Shown here piece by piece: positions 1 to 8,546 of a DNA stretch of 64,000 nucleotides. Source of the DNA: Kribbella capetownensis. Its GTDB lineage: Bacteria > Actinomycetota > Actinomycetes > Propionibacteriales > Kribbellaceae. The stretch's first letter is position 1, and the number at the start of each line of letters is the position of its first letter. The notes under the pieces were generated by a model. The model saw only the letters and a program-made list of their open reading frames with translations, had not been told where the DNA came from and ran no database searches. The stretch is taken from positions 248,001-312,000 of the forward strand of contig NZ_SJKD01000003.1 in NCBI RefSeq assembly GCF_004331485.1, written 5' to 3'. The translations under genes were made by a program, and so were the position numbers.

Positions 1-2
1 CA

Positions 3-380
3 GCCCAGGGCCAGACACCGTTCGATCCCGACCCGGTCGCGCGGAACCTGCTCGCCTTCGGGGTGGAGGCGCTCTGCGTGCTCGTCAACGGCGGCTGCAC
101 GGTCTACTCCGGCGCGGCCCACGACGTACTGAGCGTGCCGACGATCCCGTCGATCTACAAAGAGTCCTCAGCCGCGCGCGACGCCTTCTGCGCCGCACTG
201 GCCGCCAAGCTCGTCGACAACGACGGCAAGTTCTCCGCGGCGGTCGCCCTCTGGGCCACCGCCGCGATGTCGTGCGCCACCGCCGACTTCCCCCTCACCA
301 ACTCCATGCCCGACCGCCAACGCGTCGACGCCCTGCTGGCCAGATTCCCGTTCTCGATGAACGGCGGGGCGAGCACCTGA
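3..380 (+). CDS. Unknown protein, 5' end outside the window
   Basis: The frame is open from the first bases of the window and ends in TGA at 378-380, so only the last 125 codons are seen. A GTG at 63 could serve as a start, but the codons before it are also open and protein-like, so truncation by the window edge is more likely. The visible part is a soluble, Ala-rich helical sequence with no motif that I recognise. It is convergent with the Mom/DruA-like gene, and their stop codons are directly adjacent (380/381). Function unknown. Confidence 0.5.
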   Translation, partial: AQGQTPFDPDPVARNLLAFGVEALCVLVNGGCTVYSGAAHDVLSVPTIPSIYKESSAARDAFCAALAAKLVDNDGKFSAAVALWATAAMSCATADFPLTNSMPDRQRVDALLARFPFSMNGGAST

Positions 381-1358
381 TCAGCGGCGTAGGCGGCGTT
401 GGTCTTCGACGGCGACGGGAGCGGTCTCGCCGCGCAGGCGGCAGCAGTAGATGACCGAGTCGAGGAGTTTGGCGCGGCTCTGCTCGAAGCGGGTGCCGGT
501 GTGGGTACGCCGGAGCTCGGTGAGGTTCGCGCCGCCGTAGCGGGTCCGGAGCTGGCGCGGGCTGGCGTAGATCCCGTCGACGTACAGGTAGGGACGCGCC
601 TCGATCGACATCCACTGTTGCCAGTTGGCAGCCCGGTAGCTCGAGCCGATGAATCCGAGATTCGGATCGACCGCTGTGGTGAGCAGTTGCACGCTGGGAA
701 TCTCGCGCCGGATCACCTGCCGGACTTTCGACAGCAGGAACGAGATCGCATTCACCGGAGCGACGTCGAAGGAATACACCCTGGACACGTCCCAGGCCGC
801 TCCGAGTGGTACGCCGAACTGCGCCTGGAGTTGCCGTCCGACCCGCATCCATTCCAGCGGGGAAACACTGCACAACGTCACTGGCAGCTTGTTCACCGGG
901 TCAACCAGGGCGAAGTTCACCGACCCGGCCCGAGCACTGCGCAGGTAATGCAGACGACTGAAAACCTGGTCCGCGTCGCTGTTCCCGAGTCGCACGAAAC
1001 GCAGGTCGGGCAGCAGGTACTTGTCCTTCGGAATAAGGCTGTCGATGGCCTGCTGATCGCGCTGTAGCCGGGCTGCATTGCGATTCAGTTCGGCGATCAC
1101 CTGCTGGCGTGCGACCGTGCCGTTCGGGCGGGCCAATCGCGGCAGATGCAGCAAGGTCCGGACACTGAGCGCGCGGTTCGGGACGCCGTGCCGGCGCACG
1201 GCATCGTCCAGCAGATCGGCGAAACCAGGAGCATGCCTTCGGCAATCATCGAGCGAAAGTCTGGCTACTGGGGACGCGGGAACTGCTGGGACCACTGAGA
1301 CTGGAGGCCGCGGGACAGCGGCGGCGCGCACCGCCGGGCCGGCGGCATTGATCACCAC
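381..1358 (-). CDS. Mom/DruA-like (DUF4338-type, GNAT-fold) protein
   Basis: A 325-residue protein. Its central part (about 130-275) reads HYLRSARAG, then WDVSRVYSFDVAP, then TAVDPNLGFIGSSYRAANW. This order (HYL, an arginine-containing strand, a helix, a D-x-x-x-G-x-x-G-x-x-Y-x-A-x-N-W block) is what I recall from phage Mu Mom, which makes a carbamoylmethyl modification of adenine, and from DUF4338/DruA of the Druantia anti-phage system. Both are related to the GNAT fold. The assignment is by pattern only. The N-terminal 60 residues are Ala/Pro-rich and the true start may lie inside them; no Shine-Dalgarno sequence is visible before the GTG at 1358. No transposase or defence partner is visible on this side, but the left neighbour is cut by the window. 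DNA modification or defence is a hypothesis. Confidence 0.5.
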   Translation of the reverse strand: MVINAAGPAVRAAAVPRPPVSVVPAVPASPVARLSLDDCRRHAPGFADLLDDAVRRHGVPNRALSVRTLLHLPRLARPNGTVARQQVIAELNRNAARLQRDQQAIDSLIPKDKYLLPDLRFVRLGNSDADQVFSRLHYLRSARAGSVNFALVDPVNKLPVTLCSVSPLEWMRVGRQLQAQFGVPLGAAWDVSRVYSFDVAPVNAISFLLSKVRQVIRREIPSVQLLTTAVDPNLGFIGSSYRAANWQQWMSIEARPYLYVDGIYASPRQLRTRYGGANLTELRRTHTGTRFEQSRAKLLDSVIYCCRLRGETAPVAVEDQRRLRR

Positions 1359-1379
1359 ACCCGGATGCTATCCGACAGT

Positions 1380-1580
1380 TGCCACGGCACCGCAACTTCC
1401 CAACTGGACGAGTTTTGGCGGCGTGTTGGCGCCGGAACTGCCAGTTGGCAGACCGATCCTGCCAACTGGCGGAAAGTGATACGCGCAAACCTGCCAGCGT
1501 ACCGCCGGCCACTGCCAAACCTCGGAGCCGCTGGGACGCGAGGCTGCCAAAATCATGTCCGGACAAAGATTGTGGTGCCA
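1380..1580 (+). repeat. Seven TGCCA direct repeats at helix-phased spacing
   Basis: On the plus strand TGCCA begins at 1380, 1439, 1460, 1492, 1513, 1545 and 1576. Most copies extend to CTGCCAA or CTGCCAG. The spacings are 59, 21, 32, 21, 32 and 31 bp; all but the first are close to two or three helical turns. Two copies expand into near-palindromes (CTGCCAGTTGGCAG at 1438-1451 and CTGCCAACTGGCGG at 1459-1472). The block lies between the divergent Mom/DruA-like gene and a small membrane-protein gene. Such phasing is typical of iterons or multi-site operators; which of these it is cannot be read from sequence. Confidence 0.6.
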
Positions 1581-1623
1581 ACTTTTCTGGATTGACAACC
1601 GATTGTCGCGGCGTTCACTGAAA

Positions 1624-1639
1624 GCGTAATCAGTTACGC
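1624..1639. promoter_or_regulatory. Inverted repeat GCGTAA-N4-TTACGC
   Basis: A perfect 6-4-6 inverted repeat about 84 bp before the small membrane-protein gene. It could be an operator. No convincing -10/-35 pair could be placed around it, although a TTGACA is present at 1593. Confidence 0.3.
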
Positions 1640-1722
1640 CGAGCCGCCGACTCACTCTAACCGGTGAGTGGCAAATGACAAGTCACCAAGAGGAAGTGAA
1701 TCGAAGGAAAAGAGGAAACGCC

Positions 1723-1878
1723 ATGCCTCCCAACGAATTCGTCGCGACCGTCGTCGTGCTGGCCAGTGCGGTGCTCCTGATCTCCTTCTGGAAGCAGATC
1801 CTGTTCATTCTGCTCTTCGGCGTCGTGATGGTCTTCTGCTTCGGCCTCTACAACGTCGCCACCGCCATGGGGCGCTGA
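1723..1878 (+). CDS. Small membrane protein, 51 residues
   Basis: The chosen ATG follows a purine-rich ribosome-binding stretch (GGAAAAGAGGAAACG). An in-frame ATG at 1675 would add 16 charged residues but has a poorer site. The protein has two closely spaced hydrophobic stretches, about residues 7-20 and 23-44, separated by WK, and almost no soluble part, so it is probably a short membrane protein or one helical hairpin. I recognise no family. A strong terminator follows directly, so it seems to be a monocistronic unit, divergent from the Mom/DruA-like gene. Confidence 0.6.
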   Translation: MPPNEFVATVVVLASAVLLISFWKQILFILLFGVVMVFCFGLYNVATAMGR

Positions 1879-1906
1879 CCGGCAGCGCTGCCGCGCACCT
1901 CTCGAC

Positions 1907-1938
1907 ACCCGCCCGGGATCCCCGGGCGGGTATTTTTT
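1907..1938 (+). terminator. Rho-independent terminator after the small membrane-protein gene
   Basis: A perfect 11-bp stem (ACCCGCCCGGG paired with CCCGGGCGGGT, loop ATC) is followed by ATTTTTT. This is the clearest intrinsic terminator in the window. Confidence 0.85.
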
Positions 1939-1953
1939 CGTAGGCTCGCAGAC

Positions 1954-3348
1954 GTGAGTGACTCCGCCGCGGACCTCAGCCTGACCGAGGTGCTCCAATT
2001 ACTGGGGCAACGGAAACTCTCCGCGCGCGAACTCGTCGAGGATTGTCTGCGCCGGATCGACCTGTCCGAGCCCGCCGTACGCGCATTCGTGACCCGCACT
2101 CCTGACCTCGCCCTCGACGCCGCAGTTCGCGCCGACGAGGCCCGCGCATCGGGCGATCGGGTCGGACCGCTGGCCGGCGTACCGGTCGCGGTGAAGGATG
2201 TCTTCCTGACCAAAGGAGTCCTCACGACCGCGGGCAGCCAAGTGCTCGCGACGTACGTCCCGGCCGAGGACGCCGCCGTGTGGGAGCGGCTGTCCGCAGC
2301 CGGTGCGGGCCTGCTCGGGAAGACGACGACCCACGAGTTCGCCTACGGGACCGCGTCGACGCCGACGGCCAACCCATGGGACGTACGTCGCACCCCGGGT
2401 GGATCCTCCGGCGGATCGGCCGCCGCACTGGCCGGTCGCATGGCCCCGATCGCAACCGGGACCGACACCGGCGGCTCGCTCCGCATCCCGGCCGCCGCAT
2501 GCGGTGTCTGCACCCTGCGCAGCACCCCAGGCCGCATCTCCAGGTACGGCGTGATCCCGCTCAGCCCGTCGTTCGACGTCGCCGGCCCGATGGCGCGCCG
2601 CATGCTCGACATCTCGATCCTGATGTCAGTCCTCGCCGGTCACGACCCCCGCGACCCGGCTACCCGTGACGAGCCGTGCCCTCCGTACCCCCTGGAATCC
2701 CCGCACGACCTCAGTGGCGTCCGCATCGGCCTTCCGACCGAGATGTCCTGGCAGCAGGTCGACGACCGCATCTCCGTCGTCTGCCATGAGGCTCTCGGCC
2801 TTTTGGCAGCCCGCGGCGCTCAATTGGTCGAGGTCGAGAACCCGGCGAACACGAAGGTCGTCCTGGAGAAGTCCATCGGCGTCTTCGACACGATCACCGA
2901 GAGCGAGGCGCACCAGATCCACGACGCCCTCGAACCCCACAGCCATCTCTACACACCCCAGGTCCGCGAACGAGTCCGCAAGGGCGAACGCGTCAGTTCC
3001 GAGCGGTACGCCGAAGCCCTCCGCCTCCGAGCCGGTTGGGCCAACGACTGGCGAGGCATCATGGCCGCCCACAGGCTCGACGCGATCGCCCACCCCACCA
3101 TCGACGCCGCCCCACCCCTGATCGACCCCAACGGCCCCCCGAAGGGCCCCAAGATCCGTCTCTCCACGCCCTGGTCCGTCGCCGGCTTCCCCGCCCTCAG
3201 CGTCCCCGCCGGCTTCGACAACCGAGCCCTACCCGTAGGCCTCTCCCTAGCCGCCCTCCCCGAACGCGAAGCCGACCTCCTAGGCCTAGCCCTCGTCATC
3301 GACGAAGAACTACAACTCTGGCGCCACGGCCCTCCATCGCGGTTCTAG
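1954..3348 (+). CDS. Amidase signature family hydrolase
   Basis: A 464-residue enzyme of the amidase signature family, which hydrolyses amide bonds with a Ser-cisSer-Lys triad. The lysine is in VAVKD (K81), the cis-serine in GGSSGGSAAAL (about 149-159), and the nucleophile in DTGGSLRIPA (S175). Length fits the GatA/6-aminohexanoate hydrolase/AtzF group. The substrate is unknown, and no gatB or gatC is adjacent, so transamidation is unlikely. The GTG start lies 16 nt after a terminator T-run and has no Shine-Dalgarno sequence. TAGGCT (1941-1946) sits 7 nt before it, so a leaderless transcript is possible. The last four bases (CTAG) are shared with the stop codon of the convergent siderophore synthetase. 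Confidence 0.85.
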   Translation: MSDSAADLSLTEVLQLLGQRKLSARELVEDCLRRIDLSEPAVRAFVTRTPDLALDAAVRADEARASGDRVGPLAGVPVAVKDVFLTKGVLTTAGSQVLATYVPAEDAAVWERLSAAGAGLLGKTTTHEFAYGTASTPTANPWDVRRTPGGSSGGSAAALAGRMAPIATGTDTGGSLRIPAAACGVCTLRSTPGRISRYGVIPLSPSFDVAGPMARRMLDISILMSVLAGHDPRDPATRDEPCPPYPLESPHDLSGVRIGLPTEMSWQQVDDRISVVCHEALGLLAARGAQLVEVENPANTKVVLEKSIGVFDTITESEAHQIHDALEPHSHLYTPQVRERVRKGERVSSERYAEALRLRAGWANDWRGIMAAHRLDAIAHPTIDAAPPLIDPNGPPKGPKIRLSTPWSVAGFPALSVPAGFDNRALPVGLSLAALPEREADLLGLALVIDEELQLWRHGPPSRF

Positions 3349-5054
3349 TGGAGCGGCTCGGCCGTGTGCAGTGGGTTGGGGATGCGGCCGGTGGTGGGGA
3401 TGGGGGGTCTGGTGTCGAGGTCGGTGTAGCCGAGGGTTAGGCGGTAGCCGTTGAGGGGGTAGCGGGCGAAGGTTTCGGCGGTGAGGGCGGTGGCTGTGAG
3501 GCGGTCGGCGTACTCGGGATGGGTGGTGGTGTAGAGGTCGACCTCGCCGCGGGTGAGGCCCCAGAACTCTTCTGGTGGGAGGAGTTCGAGGTCGGCGAGG
3601 GGATTGAGGACGCCTAGGAGGAGCGCGTCGACGAGGTATTGGCGGAGGATGTGCCACGGCTTGCGGGGCAGGACGCGGTCGTGGGAGTCCGGCTCGATGC
3701 CTCGGGCAAGTACCTGTTCGGTGGAGACGTTGATGTCGTCGACCAGGTCCTTGATGACGAGGCGAGCCGGGAGGCCTTCGGGGCTGCAGATGACGGCCAG
3801 GTTCTCGCCGTGTGGGTTCACCGTGATGCCGTAGTGGTGCATCAGGTGGAGCAGTGGGCGCAGGAGCGTGCCGAGGAGATGACTGACCCAGGTGCGGGCG
3901 TCGGCGCCGGAGCGGGCGATCATCTCCTCGACCAGACCCGGATGCAGTACGGCGGCCAGCGGCCAGACCGTCTCACCGGGCTGGAGACGCGGGTCCACCG
4001 GGTCGCGCCAGATGCAGCCGAGCGTCTCGGTCCACTGGTACGGAATGCCTGGAGCACTGGACAGCTGCGGATGGCGCACGGTCACAGACGCGACCTCACC
4101 GAGCAGCTCGGTGCCGAGACGCCCCAGCACCTCGTCGCGGTACCAGAGTCCGCGCAGCCACTGCGTGACCATCGGCGCGGCCAGCGTGCAGTGCTCCGGG
4201 ATGCCGCGATACACCGAGGTGTTGAGGATCTTCAGCGGCAGCTTCACCTGGTAGCGCAGCGTCTGCGTGATGTTCACCATCGTCCGGATCGATTGGGTCG
4301 GCAGATACTCGTCCGGTCCCTCCCCCAAGACGACGATCTCCCCCGCGGCCAGCTCGCGCGCCCACTGCGTCCGTACGACGTGGTCCAGCTGCCATGGATG
4401 GCACGGCAGCCACACGTACGAGTCCGGGTCGACCAACTGCCCGCGGAAGGTCTCCAACGCGTCAGGACCCAGCTCACGCCCTACCACCGAGTGCTCCGAC
4501 AGGTCCGGCGTACCACGGAACTCTGCGAGCCCTCGGCGTACGGCGAGCCAGGTCAGACGCAACGGAGTACGTGCCTCCGGCGCGTATCGCAGGCTGTCCT
4601 CGGCGGAGAACCCCAGACGGCCCTTGTTGGCCACCAGCAACGGGTGTCCGGTCAGATGCCCCTCCACCCGGCTGTGGTGCAGGTCCAGCAGCTCGGCTGG
4701 CGCTACCGCGGTAGATGCCATCCGTACGTCGGCAGCCAGCGTGCTGGCCAGCTCCGCGACGTACCCGGCCACCGTGGGTCCGTCGAGTCCGAGTACGTCG
4801 GCCGCGTCGACGAGGAACTGCACTGGGTCGACCGCGACCTCGCTCTCGTCGTTGCCCAGGATCCCCGCGGTCGTACGCCGGACCGAGTCCGGTGCGACCC
4901 GCCAGCTGCCAAAGGCGCCGCGGGTCGCGGTGAACGTGTAGGACAGGGTGCCGAGGTCCAGCCGGTTGTCGACCGGTTGGAGCAGGTTCTCCGTGCAGAA
5001 CTGCGAGATCAGCTTGGCCAGCAGCTCTGCCGAACAGCGATTCCAGACACTCAT
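3345..5054 (-). CDS. IucA/IucC-family siderophore synthetase (second, RhbF/IucC-like)
   Basis: A 569-residue NRPS-independent siderophore (NIS) synthetase, which adenylates a carboxylate and condenses it with an amine. Family landmarks are LPCHPWQLDHVV, YLPTQSIRTMVN, a KLPLKILNTSVYRGIP block and NPHGENLAV, with a ferric-reductase-like (FhuF) C-terminus. The ATG at 5054 overlaps the monooxygenase stop as ATGA; an open frame extends far upstream but only as a shadow of that gene. It is last in the five-gene operon. Being the second synthetase, it probably joins the second hydroxamate arm to citrate, as RhbF or IucC do. Its stop overlaps the amidase stop. Confidence 0.85.
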   Translation of the reverse strand: MSVWNRCSAELLAKLISQFCTENLLQPVDNRLDLGTLSYTFTATRGAFGSWRVAPDSVRRTTAGILGNDESEVAVDPVQFLVDAADVLGLDGPTVAGYVAELASTLAADVRMASTAVAPAELLDLHHSRVEGHLTGHPLLVANKGRLGFSAEDSLRYAPEARTPLRLTWLAVRRGLAEFRGTPDLSEHSVVGRELGPDALETFRGQLVDPDSYVWLPCHPWQLDHVVRTQWARELAAGEIVVLGEGPDEYLPTQSIRTMVNITQTLRYQVKLPLKILNTSVYRGIPEHCTLAAPMVTQWLRGLWYRDEVLGRLGTELLGEVASVTVRHPQLSSAPGIPYQWTETLGCIWRDPVDPRLQPGETVWPLAAVLHPGLVEEMIARSGADARTWVSHLLGTLLRPLLHLMHHYGITVNPHGENLAVICSPEGLPARLVIKDLVDDINVSTEQVLARGIEPDSHDRVLPRKPWHILRQYLVDALLLGVLNPLADLELLPPEEFWGLTRGEVDLYTTTHPEYADRLTATALTAETFARYPLNGYRLTLGYTDLDTRPPIPTTGRIPNPLHTAEPLH

Positions 5055-6346
5055 CCGGGGATCGCGAACGTCGTGAAGGCCGTGGACTTCGGCAGCCGGA
5101 ACACCTCGCGCCCGGCCACACTGTTGAGGATGGTGGCGTTGCGGATGGCACCGATCCCGAGGTCCGGCGCCGAAACGCCGTGGCTGTGCAGGTCCGCGTT
5201 CGCCACGAAGAGCCGGCCGGCGAGAGCGGCGTCGGTCGCCACACTGTGGTCCCGGTTGATCATCCATCGCCCGGCGGCGTCGCGACGTACCTGATCCTCC
5301 AGAGCGACCACGAACGGCAGCGGGCGGTTGCGATAGCCGGTGGCCGCGACCACGGCGTCGCAGTGGTGCTGGAAGGTCTTGCCGCTGTCCGCGTGCTGCA
5401 GCGTCAGCTCGATGCCGTCTGCACGGGCGACAGCGGACACGACGGCCACACCGCATTGCAGCTCGACCGGTGCGGCAGTGAGGTCCCGTGCGTAGAGCAC
5501 ATCGTGGATGTCGTCGAGCGTCTCCGACGAGATGCCCTTGTAGTGCCGCCATTGCTCCTTGACCAGCTTGTCGCGGCTGGCCTCGTCGAGTGCGTGGAAG
5601 TAGTCGACGTACGCCGGCGTGGTCATCTCCAGCACGAGCTTCGAGTAGTCCAGCGGAGTGAACGACGGCGTCCGGGTCAGCCATGACACGGCCGGGCCAC
5701 CGTCCGCGTTGGCCCGCAGCAGGTCGAGCGCACACTCCGCGCCGGACTGACCGGACCCGACAACAGTCACCCGCCCGGTCCTTAGGAGGTCGTCCCGGCG
5801 GAAGAGGTAGTCCGCCGAGTGCAGGAACCGCTCCTCGGGCAGTCCGGCGAGTGCGACGGGCACAGCGGGCTCAGTACCGACGCCAACCACCAGATGGCGC
5901 GCTGCAAACGTCTCAGTGGACTTACCACGCTCCACCGTCAGCTCGAACACCTCACCAGTCCACGAGACCTCGCTGACGTGGTGTCCGAAGTGCAGCGAGT
6001 CCAGCTGTGCCGCACACCAGCGCAGGTACGTCTCGTACTCGCGGCGGGTCGGGTGGAACTTCTCCCGCACGTAGAACTGGTACAGCCGGTCGTTGTCGCG
6101 CAAGAAGGACAGGAACGACAACCGGTGCGCCGGCTCCACCAGGCTGACCAGGTCGGCCAGGAACGACACCTGCAGCATCGCGTCGCCGAACATCAGTCCG
6201 CGGTGCCAGGTGAACTCCGGCCGGCTGTCGAGCACTGCCAGCCGTACGTCGTCCAGTCCGTCGGCCAGCGCGGCCAGCCCGAGGTTGAAGGGTCCACAGC
6301 CGATCGCGATCACGTCGTACGGCGTCGAGGTCGGGGCGGTCGTCAT
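5051..6346 (-). CDS. Lysine/diamine N-hydroxylase, FAD- and NADPH-dependent (RhbE/DesB/IucD-like)
   Basis: A 431-residue class B flavin monooxygenase of the IucD/SidA/PvdA family, which N-hydroxylates the terminal amine of cadaverine, a diaminopropane-type amine or lysine for hydroxamate siderophores. The FAD motif GCGPFNLG is at about 16-23, the NADPH motif is GSGQSGAE, and the C-terminal ATGYRNRPLPF is typical. The start ATG has GGAGG nine bases upstream and overlaps the acyltransferase stop (ATGA). With a decarboxylase in the same operon, a free diamine rather than lysine is the probable substrate. Confidence 0.9.
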   Translation of the reverse strand: MTTAPTSTPYDVIAIGCGPFNLGLAALADGLDDVRLAVLDSRPEFTWHRGLMFGDAMLQVSFLADLVSLVEPAHRLSFLSFLRDNDRLYQFYVREKFHPTRREYETYLRWCAAQLDSLHFGHHVSEVSWTGEVFELTVERGKSTETFAARHLVVGVGTEPAVPVALAGLPEERFLHSADYLFRRDDLLRTGRVTVVGSGQSGAECALDLLRANADGGPAVSWLTRTPSFTPLDYSKLVLEMTTPAYVDYFHALDEASRDKLVKEQWRHYKGISSETLDDIHDVLYARDLTAAPVELQCGVAVVSAVARADGIELTLQHADSGKTFQHHCDAVVAATGYRNRPLPFVVALEDQVRRDAAGRWMINRDHSVATDAALAGRLFVANADLHSHGVSAPDLGIGAIRNATILNSVAGREVFRLPKSTAFTTFAIPG

Positions 6347-6894
6347 GTCAGTACCTCCACGGTCCTGGTGCGGACCATCAGTAGTGCGGTCTTCTCAGGC
6401 AGCTGTAGTTCGCCGTGCTTGACGAAGCCGGCCGCGTCGAACGCCCGGACGGAGGGGGTGTTCGCGATGTCGGGTTCAGCGACGACGCGCTGACAGGCGG
6501 GGTCGGAGTGCAGGAGAGCGTCGGCGAGCGCTCGCAGCAGCCGACGCCCGAGGCCGCGGCCTACGCGAGTCAGGTCGCCGATGGCGACGTGGATCCCCCA
6601 GTCGTGCACGTCGCTCGGGTAGTACTCGGCCAGGCGGTCGTGCCGGACCCGGTAGAGCTCGACGTACCCGAAATCCTCTGCCTCGGCTGCGACCACGCAC
6701 GGGACGGAGTGCTCGCCCGCCGTCTGCCGGCTGAGCTCCTGCGCCCAGTGCTCCACCGACCAGTCCTGCTGCCACCACTGCTGGATGTGCGGCTGCGCCA
6801 TCCACAGCGCGATCCTGGCAGCGTCGGTGGCTTCGGCCGGGCGGAGGTCGAGGCCGTTGTCCAGGTGAAGCATCGGCCGAACGTCACACCTCAT
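6343..6894 (-). CDS. GNAT acyltransferase for N-hydroxyamine (RhbD/IucB/DesC-like)
   Basis: A 183-residue GNAT protein related to the IucB/RhbD/DesC acetyltransferases that acylate the hydroxylated amine to give the hydroxamate. Typical features are an early LRPAEATDAARIALWM, then QQWWQQDWS, HDWGIHVAIGD and the acyl-CoA loop RVGRGLGRRLL, followed by a late AFDAAGFVKHGE. The ATG at 6894 forms ATGA with the stop of the upstream synthetase; longer open sequence before it overlaps that gene and is rejected. The acyl donor (acetyl or succinyl) cannot be told from sequence. Confidence 0.85.
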   Translation of the reverse strand: MRCDVRPMLHLDNGLDLRPAEATDAARIALWMAQPHIQQWWQQDWSVEHWAQELSRQTAGEHSVPCVVAAEAEDFGYVELYRVRHDRLAEYYPSDVHDWGIHVAIGDLTRVGRGLGRRLLRALADALLHSDPACQRVVAEPDIANTPSVRAFDAAGFVKHGELQLPEKTALLMVRTRTVEVLT

Positions 6895-8546
6895 CGGAGC
6901 GGGTTCGGGATGTCGAGGTACACCGACTGGGCGTCCAGCGGTGCGACCACCTCGTCGATGCCGCGCAGCCGGGTCATCATGTTGGCCTTGCACGGCAACG
7001 TGTCCGCCTCCAGCCAGCGGCGGGCCAGCCGGTCGCCGTCTGGACCGGCAGCCTTCAGCAACGGCAAGGCCAGCGTCAGCCGCTCACGCACCACACCGAG
7101 CAGCTCCGCCTCGTCCGCGACTCCGTCGACCGCCAGACAGCCGACAACGGCCAGCGCCTGGTTGTGCAGCAGGTAGTACGTCAACCGGTCGTCCACGATG
7201 GCGTCCTCAACCACAGCCAGCGTGGAGTCCCGCAACCCGGTCACACCGAGCAGACCACGCAGGTACGACGAAGCCAGGTAGTAGCCCTGGTTGTCGCGGT
7301 ACGCACCACCCTTGATCCGGCCGGAACCGTCGGTGCGCACCAGAGTGTTCTGCTGATGCGCCTCCAGGCCGATGCCCGTCTCGGCGTACAGGTGCAGCAT
7401 CGGGATCAACACGTTGTCGATGTACGACGCCGTCCAGCCGAGCGGATCGTCCGCGGCGTACTCGCTCAGCCGCGATACCCCGCCCGGTCGTGGCGCTACT
7501 AGACCCGCCAAACATTGATAACTGTTGACGTCTCTTGGCACTTCTCGTACAGCAACGTCAAGTCCAGTCAATGTTGGTCCACCCTCGTCAAGAGCAACCC
7601 AGGCCGGGTCGCGGACGATGGAGAACCGCGGGTGTGCGGTCGCCGTACCGGCGTTGTAGGCCGCATCCAGCAGCCGATTGATCTCCAGCCCGCGGCGCAA
7701 CTCGGTCGCTGTCGATTCGCGTCGCGAGTTGGTGATGCGCAGACCGAGCGACAGCTTCAGCATCACGGAGATGTCCGGATGGAACACGGTCCGCAGGCTC
7801 GAGGTCGGGTACCACTCCGGCCCCTGAGCTCCCAGAGCCTTCACTCGACCGGCGGCGACAAGCTCAGCCACCCGCGGCCGCTGCATGACGGACGCCGCCT
7901 GCCACGGGTGGGCCGGGATCAGCACCCGCCCGGCCGACGGAGTGATTTCGGCCAGCGCGCCCATCAGCTGCACAGCGTCCAGACCCTGCAGCGAAGGCGC
8001 GCCGGCCACCTGGTCCGACGACACCAGCTCGGCGTCGGCTTCGAACCAGTGCACTGCGAAGCGGCCGCCAAGCTCCGGTGAGTACGCCGCCAACTCGTCG
8101 CCACTCAATCCGTCCCGGCTCTTCGGCGCCGGATGATTCAGGTGACCGAACAGCAGCGCCTGCTCGACCTCCAGGAACCGACCTGGTCCGCGCTCACCGC
8201 GGGCCTCACCGACGAACCGCGCGACGTTGCGGACCGATTCCGCCGTACGCGCCGCCAGGTCGGCGATCTCGGCCGGGTCGGCGTCGGCCGACAGCACCCG
8301 GACCAGGTCCTCAGGTGACGGCGGTACGCCGTCCAGCAGCACGTCGGTGAACTGGTGCAACCCGGTCCGGGACGCATGCTCCACCCGCGCCGTCACAGTC
8401 GTGTCGCCGACCGCCAGAGTCAGCGGACCGACGGCGACCGGCACGGATGTCTCCCGGGTGAAGCACCGCAGGATCGCGTTCAGATGCGCAGCCACCGCCG
8501 TACGGGCCGGGGAGGTCATTGGGTTCGACGAGGCCGATGAGGTCAC
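6891..8546 (-). CDS. IucA/IucC-family siderophore synthetase (first, RhbC/IucA-like)
   Basis: A 551-residue NIS synthetase with the markers LIPAHPWQAASVM, SSLRTVFHPDISVMLKLSLG, an R-I-T-N motif and LEAHQQNTLVR. The GTG start overlaps the decarboxylase stop as GTGA. Lying second in the operon directly after the decarboxylase, it corresponds to rhbC, whose product is expected to couple the first hydroxamate arm to citrate. A single DesD-like enzyme would be enough for desferrioxamine, so two synthetases point to a citrate-based product of the aerobactin, schizokinen or arthrobactin kind. Confidence 0.85.
   Translation of the reverse strand: MTSSASSNPMTSPARTAVAAHLNAILRCFTRETSVPVAVGPLTLAVGDTTVTARVEHASRTGLHQFTDVLLDGVPPSPEDLVRVLSADADPAEIADLAARTAESVRNVARFVGEARGERGPGRFLEVEQALLFGHLNHPAPKSRDGLSGDELAAYSPELGGRFAVHWFEADAELVSSDQVAGAPSLQGLDAVQLMGALAEITPSAGRVLIPAHPWQAASVMQRPRVAELVAAGRVKALGAQGPEWYPTSSLRTVFHPDISVMLKLSLGLRITNSRRESTATELRRGLEINRLLDAAYNAGTATAHPRFSIVRDPAWVALDEGGPTLTGLDVAVREVPRDVNSYQCLAGLVAPRPGGVSRLSEYAADDPLGWTASYIDNVLIPMLHLYAETGIGLEAHQQNTLVRTDGSGRIKGGAYRDNQGYYLASSYLRGLLGVTGLRDSTLAVVEDAIVDDRLTYYLLHNQALAVVGCLAVDGVADEAELLGVVRERLTLALPLLKAAGPDGDRLARRWLEADTLPCKANMMTRLRGIDEVVAPLDAQSVYLDIPNPLR

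Noticed and set aside
3639..5294. A 551-codon plus-strand open frame opposite the siderophore genes
   Set aside because: It runs across the ends of two firmly identified minus-strand genes and has no recognisable domain.
5055..5735. N-terminal extension of the last siderophore synthetase
   Set aside because: The extension reads through the monooxygenase gene in another frame; family length and the ATGA overlap fix the start at 5054.
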